Below are positions 8,112 through 16,533 of a stretch of 51,300 bases of DNA, one piece after another. The notes beneath the pieces are model-generated. The model saw nothing but the letters and a program-made list of their open reading frames with translations. It searched no databases and was not told where the DNA came from. This DNA comes from CAZWVA01 sp964636885 (lineage in GTDB: Bacteria > Desulfobacterota_D > UBA1144 > Nemesobacterales > CSP1-2): NCBI GenBank assembly GCA_964636885.1, contig CAZWVA010000012.1:1-51300 (forward strand), in the 5' to 3' direction. The stretch's first letter is position 1. Each line of letters opens with the position of its first letter. The position numbers and the translations under genes were made by a program.

Positions 8112-11100
8112 TCAGCCAAGCCTTAAAAACCCTTTTCCAAAAAGCCTCTCTACGTCTTCGAGAAATCTATCTTGAATGTCGACCCTGCAGTTGCCAACCT
8201 CGATTACCGCTTCTCCATAGTCCGTCTCTATATGGAGATATATGATAGACTCTCCGGGATACACCTCAAAAACCCTTTTTAGCTTTATGAGATTATCTCT
8301 TGTGGCGTCCTCCTTCTTTAGACTGATGTGAACCGTAGAGCCGTTTCTCATCTCTCTCATCGAGAATATGTCGGTAGCCTTAAGCCTAACCCTTTCTTCC
8401 GATGGTTCAATTACTCCCTTTACGATCACGGGCTCCGCTTTTTCCTCCAATACGGGAAGGGATTTCCTAAGGAGATCGTTAAAAACTACAACCTCAACGG
8501 ATCCCTTCATATCCTCGATAACGAGATTGCCAAATATGCCTGAGCCGTTTTTCATGTGCTTTATATTTAGAGAACGCACAACACCAGCAACCGTTACCTC
8601 GCGTTTTTCTTTTATTTCGAGAATCCCTTCGGTATCCGTATCTATGTACCTTCTTATCTCCCTCATATACTTTGCCATGGGATGGCTCGTTACATAAAAA
8701 CCCAGAACCTCCATCTCGTTCTTCAGTATCTCCTTTTCGCTCCATTCCTCTATGTCTGGAAGATCGGGTGGAGAAACCGAATCGCTCAGGGTAAAAAGGA
8801 GGTTTTGCCCCTCTGGAGCGCTTCTCTGTACCGCAGATGTATACGTGAGGAGGCTTTCAATAGCCTCTGTAAGCTGGGCTCTATTGACTCCGAGTGAATC
8901 AAAGGCCCCACTCTTAATAAGACTCTCAAATGTCTTTCTATTTATCTTCTTAGCGTCTACCCTCTCACAGAAATCGAATATGGATTTAAATTTCCCCCCC
9001 TCTTCCCTAGCCTTTATTATCGCATCAACGGTGCCCTCTCCGATATTTTTAATCGCAGAAAGACCAAAGCGGATTTTCCCGTCCGCCGCAGTGAACCCCG
9101 CCATACTCTCATTGACGTCCGGGGGAAGCACCTCGATTCCCATCTCCTTACACTCCGCTATACTCGATATGACCTTATCACTATTGCCGGATTCAACCGA
9201 CATTAGAGCCGCCATAAATTCCGCTGGATAGTGTGCTTTTATGTAAGCGGTCTGATATGTAATAAGCGCATAGGCCGCGCTATGGCTTTTATTGAAGGAA
9301 TACTCGGCAAACTTCTCCATGGCGTCGAATATCTCTTCGGCCTTCTTTATGCTTATCCCCTTTTTCCTTGCCCCTTCAAGGAACCTCTCCCTCTGGGCCT
9401 TCATCTCCTCAGGCTTTTTCTTTCCCATAGCGCGTCTTAGGAGGTCAGCCTCTCCAAGGCTGTAGTCCGCAAGGACGCTTGCCGTTTTCATGATCTGTTC
9501 CTGGTATACAAAGAGCCCGTATGTATCCTTTAAGATCTCTTTAAGCTCTGAAAGGGGATAGTCGATCCTTTTCTGTCCGTGTTTTCGTTTTATAAACTCA
9601 TCCACCATCCCGCTGTCTAGTGGTCCCGGTCGGTAGAGGGCAAGAACCGCTATAATATCCTCAAAAGTCGATGGCTGAAGCTTCATGAGGAGCTCTTTCA
9701 TTCCCGGAGATTCTATCTGAAACACCCCTCTTGTCCGGCCGCTTGAGAGGAGTCTATATACATCAGGGTCATCAAGGGGAATCCTCTTTATGTCGAATTT
9801 TGAGGTTTCAAGCGCGTGGTTCTCCTGTATGAATTTAACGGCCTTATCTATAACGGTAAGCGTTTTTAAACCGAGAAAGTCGAATTTGACAAACCCCAGA
9901 TTCTCTATCGAATCCATATCAAACTGGGTTACGATTTCATCCCTTGAACCCTTATATAGTGGGATGTAATCCGCAAGAGGTTCGTTTGAGATCACGATCC
10001 CAGCGGCGTGGGTGGATGAGTGCCTTACCATATCTTCAAGAGGGCGAGCTATCTCTATTAACTCCCTAAGATTGGGGGATTTCTGTATAAGCTCCTTAAG
10101 CTGAGGGATCTGGGATATGGAGTCGTCGATGCTAGACACCTTGCCCCTGAATGTTGGAATTAGTTTTGTAACCCTATCTACATCCGCATAGGGGATCCCC
10201 AGCACCCTTCCCACGTCTTTTACCACAGCCTTTGCAGACATCGTTCCAAAGGTACCGATCTGGGCAACCTTATCCGCCCCGTACTTCTCCGTAACGTATT
10301 TTATCACCTCGTCTCTTCTCTCAGCACAGAAATCGACATCGATGTCAGGCATACTCACCCGTTCGGGGTTTAGAAACCTCTCAAAGATGAGATTGTAGGG
10401 GATTGGATCGATCTCCGTTATTCCGAGTGCGTATGCAACAAGGCTTCCTGCAGCGCTTCCCCTTCCGGGTCCCACGGGGATCCCGTGTGATTTAGCGTGG
10501 TTTATGAAGTCGGAAACCACCAAAAAATACCCGGAAAAGCCCATCTTCTTTATCGTTTCGATTTCGGTTTCAAGCCTCTCTTTGTAAGTGTCCACTTTAG
10601 ATCCCGAAATCCCAGTCTCTCTTAGTCTCCTTTCGAGTCCCTCCCTTGCGAGATGAGCCATGTGTTCGTCCAGCGATTTTCCACCTTCAAGCTCAAACAG
10701 GGGAAACTTGTAGCCGTTTGTTTTAAACTCGAAATCGCATCTTTCTGCAACCTCTAGGGTGCGTTCGATTTCATCCTCAAACCCACCCAGACAATCTAGC
10801 ATCTCCTCACGTGATTTAAGGAAGTACTCGTCACCCTTGAATCTAAACCTCTTCTCATCCTTTACCGTTGCTCCCGTTTGAATGCAGAGGAGTATATCGT
10901 GAGGTTTGGAATCCTCTCGCCTGAGATAGTGGCAGTCGTTCGTAGCGACAGCCGGAATACCAAGCCTCTTTCCTATCTCTTTTATCCTTTGATTCACGAT
11001 TTCCTGTTCGGGAAGCCTGTTTGCCTGAACTTCAAGGTAGTAGCGGTCACCGAATATCTCTTTGTATTTAGCTGCCGTACGCAGGGCCCCTTGCAAGTCA

Positions 11101-11546
11101 TTAGCGAGTATATACTTACAGAACTCACCGTTAAGACAGCCGCTAAGCACTATGAGTCCTTCCCTATGGGTATCCAGGAGTTCGTGATCTATTCTTGGCT
11201 TCCTATAAAAACCCTCAAAGTAGGCCTTTGTGACTAATCTGGATAGGTTCTTATAACCCTCCTCATTCATGGAAAGAACGATTAAGTGATGGTTCTTCTC
11301 TTCCGGAGACTTATCCTGTCTCGATCCCGGAGAAACGTAAACCTCACATCCCACTATTGGCTTTATTCCCGCCTTCTTGGCCTCTTTATAGAACTCGAAG
11401 GCACCAAATAGATTCCCGTGATCCGTAAGGGCAACGGCAGGCATACCGTACTCCCTCACCCGTAAGAAGAGTTCCTCAAACTTTATTGCACCGTCAAGGA
11501 GGGAATACTGTGAATGGAGATGCAGATGAACAAAGCCGTTTCCCAT
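8112..11546 (-). CDS. dnaE: DNA polymerase III alpha subunit
   Basis: The replicative polymerase subunit, 1144 aa. The N-terminal PHP domain starts with FVHLHLHSQYSLLDG. The catalytic PDIDVDF motif puts aspartates at 401 and 403, the same numbers as in E. coli DnaE. The KFDFLGLKTL segment carries the third catalytic Asp. A helix-hairpin-helix region and an OB fold (about 985-1060) follow. The frame also opens at a TTG 12 codons earlier, but the PHP domain begins directly after the ATG at 11546, so I chose that. There is no Shine-Dalgarno; instead a perfect TATAAT lies 6 nt before the ATG, implying a leaderless mRNA. The stop codon region forms a small hairpin with the end of the converging response-regulator gene. 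Confidence 0.96.
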   Translation of the reverse strand: MGNGFVHLHLHSQYSLLDGAIKFEELFLRVREYGMPAVALTDHGNLFGAFEFYKEAKKAGIKPIVGCEVYVSPGSRQDKSPEEKNHHLIVLSMNEEGYKNLSRLVTKAYFEGFYRKPRIDHELLDTHREGLIVLSGCLNGEFCKYILANDLQGALRTAAKYKEIFGDRYYLEVQANRLPEQEIVNQRIKEIGKRLGIPAVATNDCHYLRREDSKPHDILLCIQTGATVKDEKRFRFKGDEYFLKSREEMLDCLGGFEDEIERTLEVAERCDFEFKTNGYKFPLFELEGGKSLDEHMAHLAREGLERRLRETGISGSKVDTYKERLETEIETIKKMGFSGYFLVVSDFINHAKSHGIPVGPGRGSAAGSLVAYALGITEIDPIPYNLIFERFLNPERVSMPDIDVDFCAERRDEVIKYVTEKYGADKVAQIGTFGTMSAKAVVKDVGRVLGIPYADVDRVTKLIPTFRGKVSSIDDSISQIPQLKELIQKSPNLRELIEIARPLEDMVRHSSTHAAGIVISNEPLADYIPLYKGSRDEIVTQFDMDSIENLGFVKFDFLGLKTLTVIDKAVKFIQENHALETSKFDIKRIPLDDPDVYRLLSSGRTRGVFQIESPGMKELLMKLQPSTFEDIIAVLALYRPGPLDSGMVDEFIKRKHGQKRIDYPLSELKEILKDTYGLFVYQEQIMKTASVLADYSLGEADLLRRAMGKKKPEEMKAQRERFLEGARKKGISIKKAEEIFDAMEKFAEYSFNKSHSAAYALITYQTAYIKAHYPAEFMAALMSVESGNSDKVISSIAECKEMGIEVLPPDVNESMAGFTAADGKIRFGLSAIKNIGEGTVDAIIKAREEGGKFKSIFDFCERVDAKKINRKTFESLIKSGAFDSLGVNRAQLTEAIESLLTYTSAVQRSAPEGQNLLFTLSDSVSPPDLPDIEEWSEKEILKNEMEVLGFYVTSHPMAKYMREIRRYIDTDTEGILEIKEKREVTVAGVVRSLNIKHMKNGSGIFGNLVIEDMKGSVEVVVFNDLLRKSLPVLEEKAEPVIVKGVIEPSEERVRLKATDIFSMREMRNGSTVHISLKKEDATRDNLIKLKRVFEVYPGESIIYLHIETDYGEAVIEVGNCRVDIQDRFLEDVERLFGKGFLRLG

Positions 11547-11552
11547 GAACGT

Positions 11553-11582
11553 ATTATATATCAGAAAAATTTTACTCTGCAA
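11553..11582 (-). promoter_or_regulatory. dnaE promoter, leaderless layout
   Basis: On the minus strand, TTGCAG (11577-11582) and TATAAT (11553-11558) are 18 bp apart. The ATG of dnaE starts 6 nt after the -10 box, which is where transcription would normally begin. No ribosome site lies between them. Confidence 0.6.
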
Positions 11583-11655
11583 GTTTTTAGGGCTTTAACA
11601 ACCTATAGCACATTTCTCAATAGGTCCCCCTCTTACTCCGGATTAACTGGGCTAG

Positions 11656-11684
11656 TTGAAATCCACTTTTAAAAATGATTTAAT
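11656..11684 (+). promoter_or_regulatory. promoter for the tyrosine recombinase, near-leaderless
   Basis: TTGAAA (11656-11661) and TTTAAT (11679-11684) are 17 bp apart. The start codon at 11693 begins 8 nt after the -10 box, so the transcript would start at the ATG or one to two bases before it. No Shine-Dalgarno is present. Confidence 0.5.
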
Positions 11685-11692
11685 TTAAATCA

Positions 11693-12559
11693 ATGGAAGA
11701 GCTAATAAACGCGTTTATCGAGGCGCTTAAGAGAAGGGAGACGACAAAAGAGACTTACCTAAAAGCCCTTCGCGAGTTTGCAAGGTGGCTGGGAGGGAAT
11801 CCACCTCAGGGACTCACATCGCAGGATATTCAGAGATACAAGGATTATCTGATTTCCAAGGACCTCTCCCCTACCTCGCTCTCAACCTATCTTACATCCG
11901 TAAGGAGGTTTTACGACTATCTGATCTCCACAGGGCTGGTTGAGGAGAACCCAGCAAAGAGGATAAAGGGAAGCGGAAGACCTCAAAGGCATCTTAGAGC
12001 CCCTCTAACCCAAGACGAGGTGAAGAAACTGCTTGATTCTATTGACCCTTCTTCTCCCGTAGGTCTTAGAGACTGGGCAATGATAAACCTTATGGTGAGG
12101 TGTGGACTCAGCGAGATAGAAATCGTAAGGGCGAGCGTGGGGGATATAAAGGTAAAGGGTGGGAAACAGGTTGTCTTTGTTCAGGGAAAAAGCAAGGACA
12201 AAAAGGACGAATACGTAATACTCACGCCACCCGCACAGGAGGCGCTTGAGAAGTACCTCGAATCGAGAGGGAAACCAAAGGAAGACGAACCGCTTTTTTG
12301 GGGTGTGGGCAATAGAGCCAAAGGAGAAAGGATAACGACGCGTGCGATAAGGGAGCGGGTGAACCACTACCTCAGGATCGCCCAAATCAAAAGAAAAGGG
12401 ATAACCCCATACAGCCTCAGACACACGGCGGCACTTCTTGCAATCGAAAGCGGAGCGGCCGTGTCAGAGGTAAAGCAGATGCTTCGCCATAAGACCATAG
12501 ATTCCACACTCGTCTATTTTGAGGAATCAGAGGAACTGAAGAGAAAAGAAAAGATATGA
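11693..12559 (+). CDS. XerC/D-like tyrosine recombinase with two catalytic residues replaced
   Basis: A 288-aa phage-integrase-fold protein with an N-terminal SAM-like core-binding domain (about 1-85) and a C-terminal catalytic domain (about 105-280). Of the six active-site positions known from XerD, the second Arg (R243 in YSLRHT), the box-III His (H266 in LRHK) and the nucleophile Tyr (Y275) are present. However, the first Arg, normally in GLR, is Ser140 (CGLSEIE), and the first His of HxLRH is Tyr240. Loss of the first Arg usually cripples strand cleavage. It could be a DNA-binding relative, a weak recombinase, or one that needs a partner. It ends 3 bp from the rpoD stop, tail to tail. No mobile element is visible around it, so chromosome-dimer resolution or an unknown role is possible. 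Confidence 0.82.
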   Translation: MEELINAFIEALKRRETTKETYLKALREFARWLGGNPPQGLTSQDIQRYKDYLISKDLSPTSLSTYLTSVRRFYDYLISTGLVEENPAKRIKGSGRPQRHLRAPLTQDEVKKLLDSIDPSSPVGLRDWAMINLMVRCGLSEIEIVRASVGDIKVKGGKQVVFVQGKSKDKKDEYVILTPPAQEALEKYLESRGKPKEDEPLFWGVGNRAKGERITTRAIRERVNHYLRIAQIKRKGITPYSLRHTAALLAIESGAAVSEVKQMLRHKTIDSTLVYFEESEELKRKEKI

Positions 12560-12562
12560 GAT

Positions 12563-14140
12563 TCAAATAAAACTCTTTATCGGATAGGTTCTTCCTGCAC
12601 GTTTTAGCTTCTTTATCGCCTTTACCTCGATCTGCCTTATCCTTTCTCTGGTTACCTGAAACTCCTGACCCACTTCTTCAAGCGTGTGCTCCCTCTCGCC
12701 GTCTATGCCGAAGCGAAGCTTCACTATGCTTTTCTCTCTGGTGTTGAGAACAGAGGACAGGGCGTCCTTTATTATCTGCTTTAGTTCCTTCATTTCAAGA
12801 ACCTGGAGCGGAGAAGACGAGTTCACATCCTCTATAAAGTCGATGAGTTTACTATCCTCCTCATCTCCAATCGGGGTTTCGAGGGAGATTGGATCCTTTG
12901 CGATTCTTAGGATCCTTGTAACCTTGTCAATCGGCATACCAACCCTCTTTGCTATCTCCTCCGGGAATGGCTCGCGCCCCAGTTCCTGTACGAGGAGTCT
13001 CGATACCCTGATCAGCCTATTTATTGTCTCCGTCATATGGACCGGAATCCTTATTATCCTGGACTGATCGGCAAGGGACCTGGTTATCGCCTGTCTAATC
13101 CACCACGTAGCATAGGTTGAGAACTTATAACCTCTATTATATTCGAACTTATCGACGGCACGCATAAGCCCCATGTTTCCTTCTTGAATCAAATCCAGAA
13201 ATGGAAGGCCACGATTTATATACCTTCTCGCTATACTCACAACGAGTCTGAGGTTAGATTCGATTAACTTCTTCCTCGCCCTGTAGGCCTTTTCGTCCCC
13301 CCGCTCGATCCTATCGAGGGTTTTTCTAAGCTTAAGAACGCTTTCCTCCTCGGCAAGGTCCATCATTTTCCTTGTAAGACTGTTTTTCTTACCCCGTGTT
13401 ATATCCTTGCCTTGCTTGGATCCTCTAATCTCTTTTTGAATCTCCTCCAACTGCTTTATGGAGTTTCTGACGACAGAGAGTATCCTATCTAACTGATCCC
13501 TGTTTAGATTTATCTGTTCTAAACAGACGACTATACTCTCGTTGTTTCTCCTTATCTTTTGCCTCAGGGACTTTCTGGCGTCTTTAGGCATAAGGGTCAG
13601 TTGTTTTCTTATCCTTTTGTTATGCCAGTATAACCTTTTGATTTCCCGTATGGATCGCTTTATTCTGAGTAGTATTTCTTCTTCCCCTGTGCCATCTGGA
13701 TCATCGTCAAGGGTGTTTGTTATATCCCTTACGCTGAGGGTACCCTTTTTTAACTTTTCTCCGAGGTTAATCACCTCCCTCATCATTAGAGGAGAACTCA
13801 GTATCGCTCTTGCTACGGCCCTTTTTCCCTTTTCGATTTCTTTCGCTATCCGGATCTCCTCATCCCTTGTAAGAAGAGAGTGACCCGCTATTTCATGCAA
13901 ATAGTATTTTATTAGATCGTACTCGCTTAGGCTTTGGCCATTTGTACCTATATCACCTGTAGTGGAAAGAGGCTCTTCCGCCTTGTTGTCTTGCTCGTAG
14001 TCTTCCTCTTCATAGATTCGGCTATCAGAAAAACCCTCTTCACTTTCGTCATCCTCGAAGGAGTCGGCAAATAGGGAGTCTGAATCGTCTTCCATTATGT
14101 CGGGTTCAAATTGATAATCGCTTTTCTTCTTGATCTTCAT
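12563..14140 (-). CDS. rpoD: primary sigma factor RpoD (sigma-70)
   Basis: The housekeeping sigma factor, 525 aa. A very acidic N-terminus (about 8-57) stands where region 1.1 usually is. Region 1.2 follows (about 73-107), then a variable insert, region 2 with the -10-reading block (GYKFSTYATWWIRQAITR), region 3, and region 4 with the -35-reading helix-turn-helix (EEVGQEFQVTRERIRQIE). It overlaps the end of dnaG by four bases (ATGA), so it is translationally coupled. It is the last gene of the rpsU-dnaG-rpoD operon. The many TTGACA/TATAAT-like sites in this window fit its expected specificity. Confidence 0.97.
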   Translation of the reverse strand: MKIKKKSDYQFEPDIMEDDSDSLFADSFEDDESEEGFSDSRIYEEEDYEQDNKAEEPLSTTGDIGTNGQSLSEYDLIKYYLHEIAGHSLLTRDEEIRIAKEIEKGKRAVARAILSSPLMMREVINLGEKLKKGTLSVRDITNTLDDDPDGTGEEEILLRIKRSIREIKRLYWHNKRIRKQLTLMPKDARKSLRQKIRRNNESIVVCLEQINLNRDQLDRILSVVRNSIKQLEEIQKEIRGSKQGKDITRGKKNSLTRKMMDLAEEESVLKLRKTLDRIERGDEKAYRARKKLIESNLRLVVSIARRYINRGLPFLDLIQEGNMGLMRAVDKFEYNRGYKFSTYATWWIRQAITRSLADQSRIIRIPVHMTETINRLIRVSRLLVQELGREPFPEEIAKRVGMPIDKVTRILRIAKDPISLETPIGDEEDSKLIDFIEDVNSSSPLQVLEMKELKQIIKDALSSVLNTREKSIVKLRFGIDGEREHTLEEVGQEFQVTRERIRQIEVKAIKKLKRAGRTYPIKSFI

Positions 14141-15894
14141 GGGTTTCTCCCCTTTAGGTTTTTCTCTTGTTCCACTAGGTCTCTATATTCCTTAATGAGC
14201 CTCTTTTCTAGGACAGGGTCCTTTTCTGCTATAGCCTGATCGATCCTCAGTCTGAGGGTTCTTAAATCGTCTTCGACTCTCCTTAACTTTAATCTCCGAA
14301 TGCAGTCCTCTAGTATCTTAAGTGCGGTTCTTTCATCGGGAACATCATCCGAGAGAAAAACGGCTTCGGATATAACCTCCTGAATGCGACTATCGCTAAA
14401 CCTCATTAAAAGGGACGATACGTCCTTGGAACCCCTGAGCACGATCTCCTCCAAAACGGCTCTCGCCTCATTCTGCGGCATAAAATCAAAGGGGTTTTCT
14501 TCCCTTAAATGGTCCGAGTACTCTGGGAACTTAAGGAGAACCTTGAGAATAAGCCTCTCTTCCGTATCGAGTGTCTTTTTGGTTTTAGTCCCTTCTTCCC
14601 TCTTCTTTCCCCCGTACTTAACTAGGGATAAGAGCTCGTTTTCCCTTACACCAAAACTCTCTCCCGTTTTCCTTATATAATGGCTTCTTTCAATGGTGTC
14701 CTTGATCTTTGTAAGGACATCGGTTATCGCTTGAATGGCTCTACTCCTAGTTACCTTCCCATCTCGAAAATCCTCCAGGGTTTTCTCTATGAAGAAATCC
14801 AATAGCGGTGTAGCACCTTCTACCAATCCTACGAACTCATCCCGACGGTCCTCGGAAATAAGCGAGGCAGGATCTTGACCCTTGGGCAAGGTAACCATAA
14901 AAGGCGATATCCATTCTTCAAGAAAAACCTCAAGAACCCTGATCGAGGCCTTTATTCCGGCTTCATCTCCATCAAAAACGACAATCACCCTATCCGTGTA
15001 ACGTCTAAGAAGCGCCGCATGATCCCGTGTCAAAGAGGTTCCCAGAGTTGCAACGACGTTTTTAATTCCGGCCCGGTAAAGGGAAAGTAGGTCCATGTAG
15101 CCTTCGACCACGATGGCCTCTTTTTTTCTCCTTATGTAATCCCTGGATCTATCAAGTCCGTATAGAACGCCCTTTTTATGATAGATCTCCGATTCGGGAG
15201 AGTTCATATATTTGGGCTCTTCCCCGCTTAGAGTCCTGCCTCCAAAACCAACCACCCTGCCATCGACGTCCCTTATCGGGAACATTATCCTATCTCTAAA
15301 CCTGTCATAGTAGCCCTCTTTATTCCTCTTTCCGATTACGAGTCCGATCTTCTCCGCAAGGCCGATCGGTATGTTTTTGGCAGTTAGGAGTTTAACCAGG
15401 GTATCCCAGCCACGGGGGGCATACCCAATCTGGAATTCCCTTATTATCTCTAATGGAATCCCCCTAGACTCCAAGTACTCCATTGCCTCTCTACCGTTTT
15501 TGCCTTCGAGTAAAAGCCTGTGGTAGAATTTGGAGATCAGATCGTTGATCTTGAATAAAACGTCCCCCCTTGACCTCCTATTGGCTTTAGTGGTGTGCTT
15601 TTCGATTTTAATATTCGCACGTCTTGCGAGTTCCGCCACGGCTTCGGGAAAGGGGATATTATTATACCGCATCATGAATCCGAATATGTCTCCTCCCGCC
15701 CCGCAGGCAAAGCAATGAAACAGCCCCTTCTCCTCGTCCACATGAAGAGACGGATTCTTATCGTCGTGGAATGGACAAAGACCCACGTAGCTTTTCCCCG
15801 ACCTCCTAAGAGACAGGTAAGTTTCTACGAGGCTTACAATACTCAACCTCCTTTTTATCTCTCTAATAACCGACTCATAAGCCACATTTTCCAT
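14137..15894 (-). CDS. dnaG: DNA primase DnaG
   Basis: Makes RNA primers for replication, 585 aa. The CHC2 zinc finger is at the N-terminus (CPFH ... CFAC, about 38-65). The catalytic core has the RNA-polymerase-like domain and a Toprim fold with VVEGYMD and FDGDEAG. The C-terminal part is the DnaB-binding region. The ATG has no ribosome site of its own. It is either translated from a leaderless mRNA (TATTCT box 5 nt upstream) or coupled to a 35-codon upstream frame that overlaps its first codons. Middle gene of the macromolecular synthesis operon. Confidence 0.97.
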   Translation of the reverse strand: MENVAYESVIREIKRRLSIVSLVETYLSLRRSGKSYVGLCPFHDDKNPSLHVDEEKGLFHCFACGAGGDIFGFMMRYNNIPFPEAVAELARRANIKIEKHTTKANRRSRGDVLFKINDLISKFYHRLLLEGKNGREAMEYLESRGIPLEIIREFQIGYAPRGWDTLVKLLTAKNIPIGLAEKIGLVIGKRNKEGYYDRFRDRIMFPIRDVDGRVVGFGGRTLSGEEPKYMNSPESEIYHKKGVLYGLDRSRDYIRRKKEAIVVEGYMDLLSLYRAGIKNVVATLGTSLTRDHAALLRRYTDRVIVVFDGDEAGIKASIRVLEVFLEEWISPFMVTLPKGQDPASLISEDRRDEFVGLVEGATPLLDFFIEKTLEDFRDGKVTRSRAIQAITDVLTKIKDTIERSHYIRKTGESFGVRENELLSLVKYGGKKREEGTKTKKTLDTEERLILKVLLKFPEYSDHLREENPFDFMPQNEARAVLEEIVLRGSKDVSSLLMRFSDSRIQEVISEAVFLSDDVPDERTALKILEDCIRRLKLRRVEDDLRTLRLRIDQAIAEKDPVLEKRLIKEYRDLVEQEKNLKGRNP

Positions 15895-15982
15895 ATAAAA
15901 GAATAGATTTTAAAGAAGATTCAGCAATCGGCTTTAGCGAAGAATGGAACAGAAAAAAACGTCTTGGAGGAAAAAACTTCAC
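15875..15982 (-). CDS. possible 35-codon upstream reading frame overlapping dnaG
   Basis: A GTG at 15982 follows a strong ribosome site (GGGAGGT, 5 nt spacing). The frame runs 35 codons and stops 20 bases inside dnaG in another frame. The peptide is Phe- and Leu-rich and matches nothing I know. The ribosome-site bases GGAGG can pair with CCTCC lying 18 nt downstream inside the frame. It may couple or regulate dnaG translation between rpsU and dnaG, or be chance. Support is only the ribosome site and the position. Confidence 0.3.
   Translation of the reverse strand: MKFFPPRRFFLFHSSLKPIAESSLKSILLYGKCGL
15900..15927 (-). promoter_or_regulatory. internal promoter for dnaG, leaderless layout
   Basis: On the minus strand, TTGCTG (15922-15927) and TATTCT (15900-15905) are 16 bp apart. 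The dnaG ATG begins 5 nt after the -10 box. This would give dnaG-rpoD its own start independent of rpsU. Confidence 0.45.
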
Positions 15983-16026
15983 TGGTTACCTCCCTTCCGG
16001 CCTATATTCGAAATCCCTTTTCTACT

Positions 16027-16218
16027 TCAGTCCTTCCTAACCCTCTTTACAAAGCGTTTCTTTGCCGCAAAAAGCCTCTTTTTCTTTCTCTCACTCGGCT
16101 TTTCATAAAACTCTCTTTTTCTTACTTCGGATAAAATCCCTCCCTTTTCTACCTGTTTTTTAAATCTCTTGAGTGCACTGTCTATGCTCTCGTTGTTTCC
16201 CACTATAATCCCGGGCAT
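16027..16218 (-). CDS. rpsU: 30S ribosomal protein S21
   Basis: A 63-aa very basic protein, typical S21: a start MPGIIV, the helix SIDSALKRFKKQVEKGGILSE, and a Lys/Arg-rich tail (KPSERKKKRL...KKRFVKRVRKD). It sits in the small-subunit platform and helps translation initiation. The start has a strong ribosome site (AGGAGG). It heads the conserved rpsU-dnaG-rpoD set, followed by a 132-bp spacer before dnaG that holds an extra promoter and a small upstream frame. Confidence 0.95.
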   Translation of the reverse strand: MPGIIVGNNESIDSALKRFKKQVEKGGILSEVRKREFYEKPSERKKKRLFAAKKRFVKRVRKD

Positions 16219-16256
16219 TCAAATCCCTCCTAGATTTTAAAAGAAGATCGTTTTAC

Positions 16257-16285
16257 ACCCTAAAATATTAAAACAGTGTTGTCAA
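16257..16285 (-). promoter_or_regulatory. candidate rpsU promoter
   Basis: On the minus strand, TTGACA (16280-16285) and TAGGGT (16257-16262) are 17 bp apart. The -35 box is perfect and the -10 box is weak. It lies about 40 bp before the rpsU start and just after the stop of the 59-aa gene. Confidence 0.4.
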
Positions 16286-16310
16286 GTAGGGATCCACCGT
16301 ATGCGCCTCT

Positions 16311-16490
16311 CTACCCCTCTATCTCTCCCTTTCTCGGAAACACCCCGACCATCCTTCTATTCCTCAAAATCTCTTCCTCTATTTGCGTATCGGTGGCAGG
16401 GTGATCTTCTTCTTCCTCGTCCTGACGGTGTTCTTCAAACCTTGCCATCCATGAATCCCTCTTTTTTCTTATATCATCAATGAGACCCAT
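16311..16490 (-). CDS. 59-aa acidic small protein, unknown function
   Basis: A short gene with an excellent ribosome site (AAGGAGG, 6 nt before the ATG at 16490). The protein begins MGLIDDIRKKRDSWMARFEE, has a run of four Glu with flanking Asp (residues 24-29), and ends in a basic stretch. It has no membrane segment and no Cys. It lies 43 bp after the polysaccharide deacetylase gene on the same strand and before the rpsU promoter, so it is probably the last gene of the ctpA-deacetylase transcript. I do not recognise it. The coding call rests on the ribosome site, compactness and operon position. Confidence 0.65.
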   Translation of the reverse strand: MGLIDDIRKKRDSWMARFEEHRQDEEEEDHPATDTQIEEEILRNRRMVGVFPRKGEIEG

Positions 16491-16533
16491 TATAAACCTC
16501 CTTAATACTCTAAACGATACTAAAGAATCCCCT

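Noticed and set aside
8328..11237. Several open frames of 70-160 codons on the plus strand opposite dnaE
   Set aside because: They lie antisense to a strongly conserved gene, lack ribosome sites and give protein sequences without recognisable features.
11547..11582. TTG start 12 codons upstream of the dnaE ATG
   Set aside because: The PHP domain begins right after the ATG, and the upstream codons coincide with the -35 and -10 boxes.
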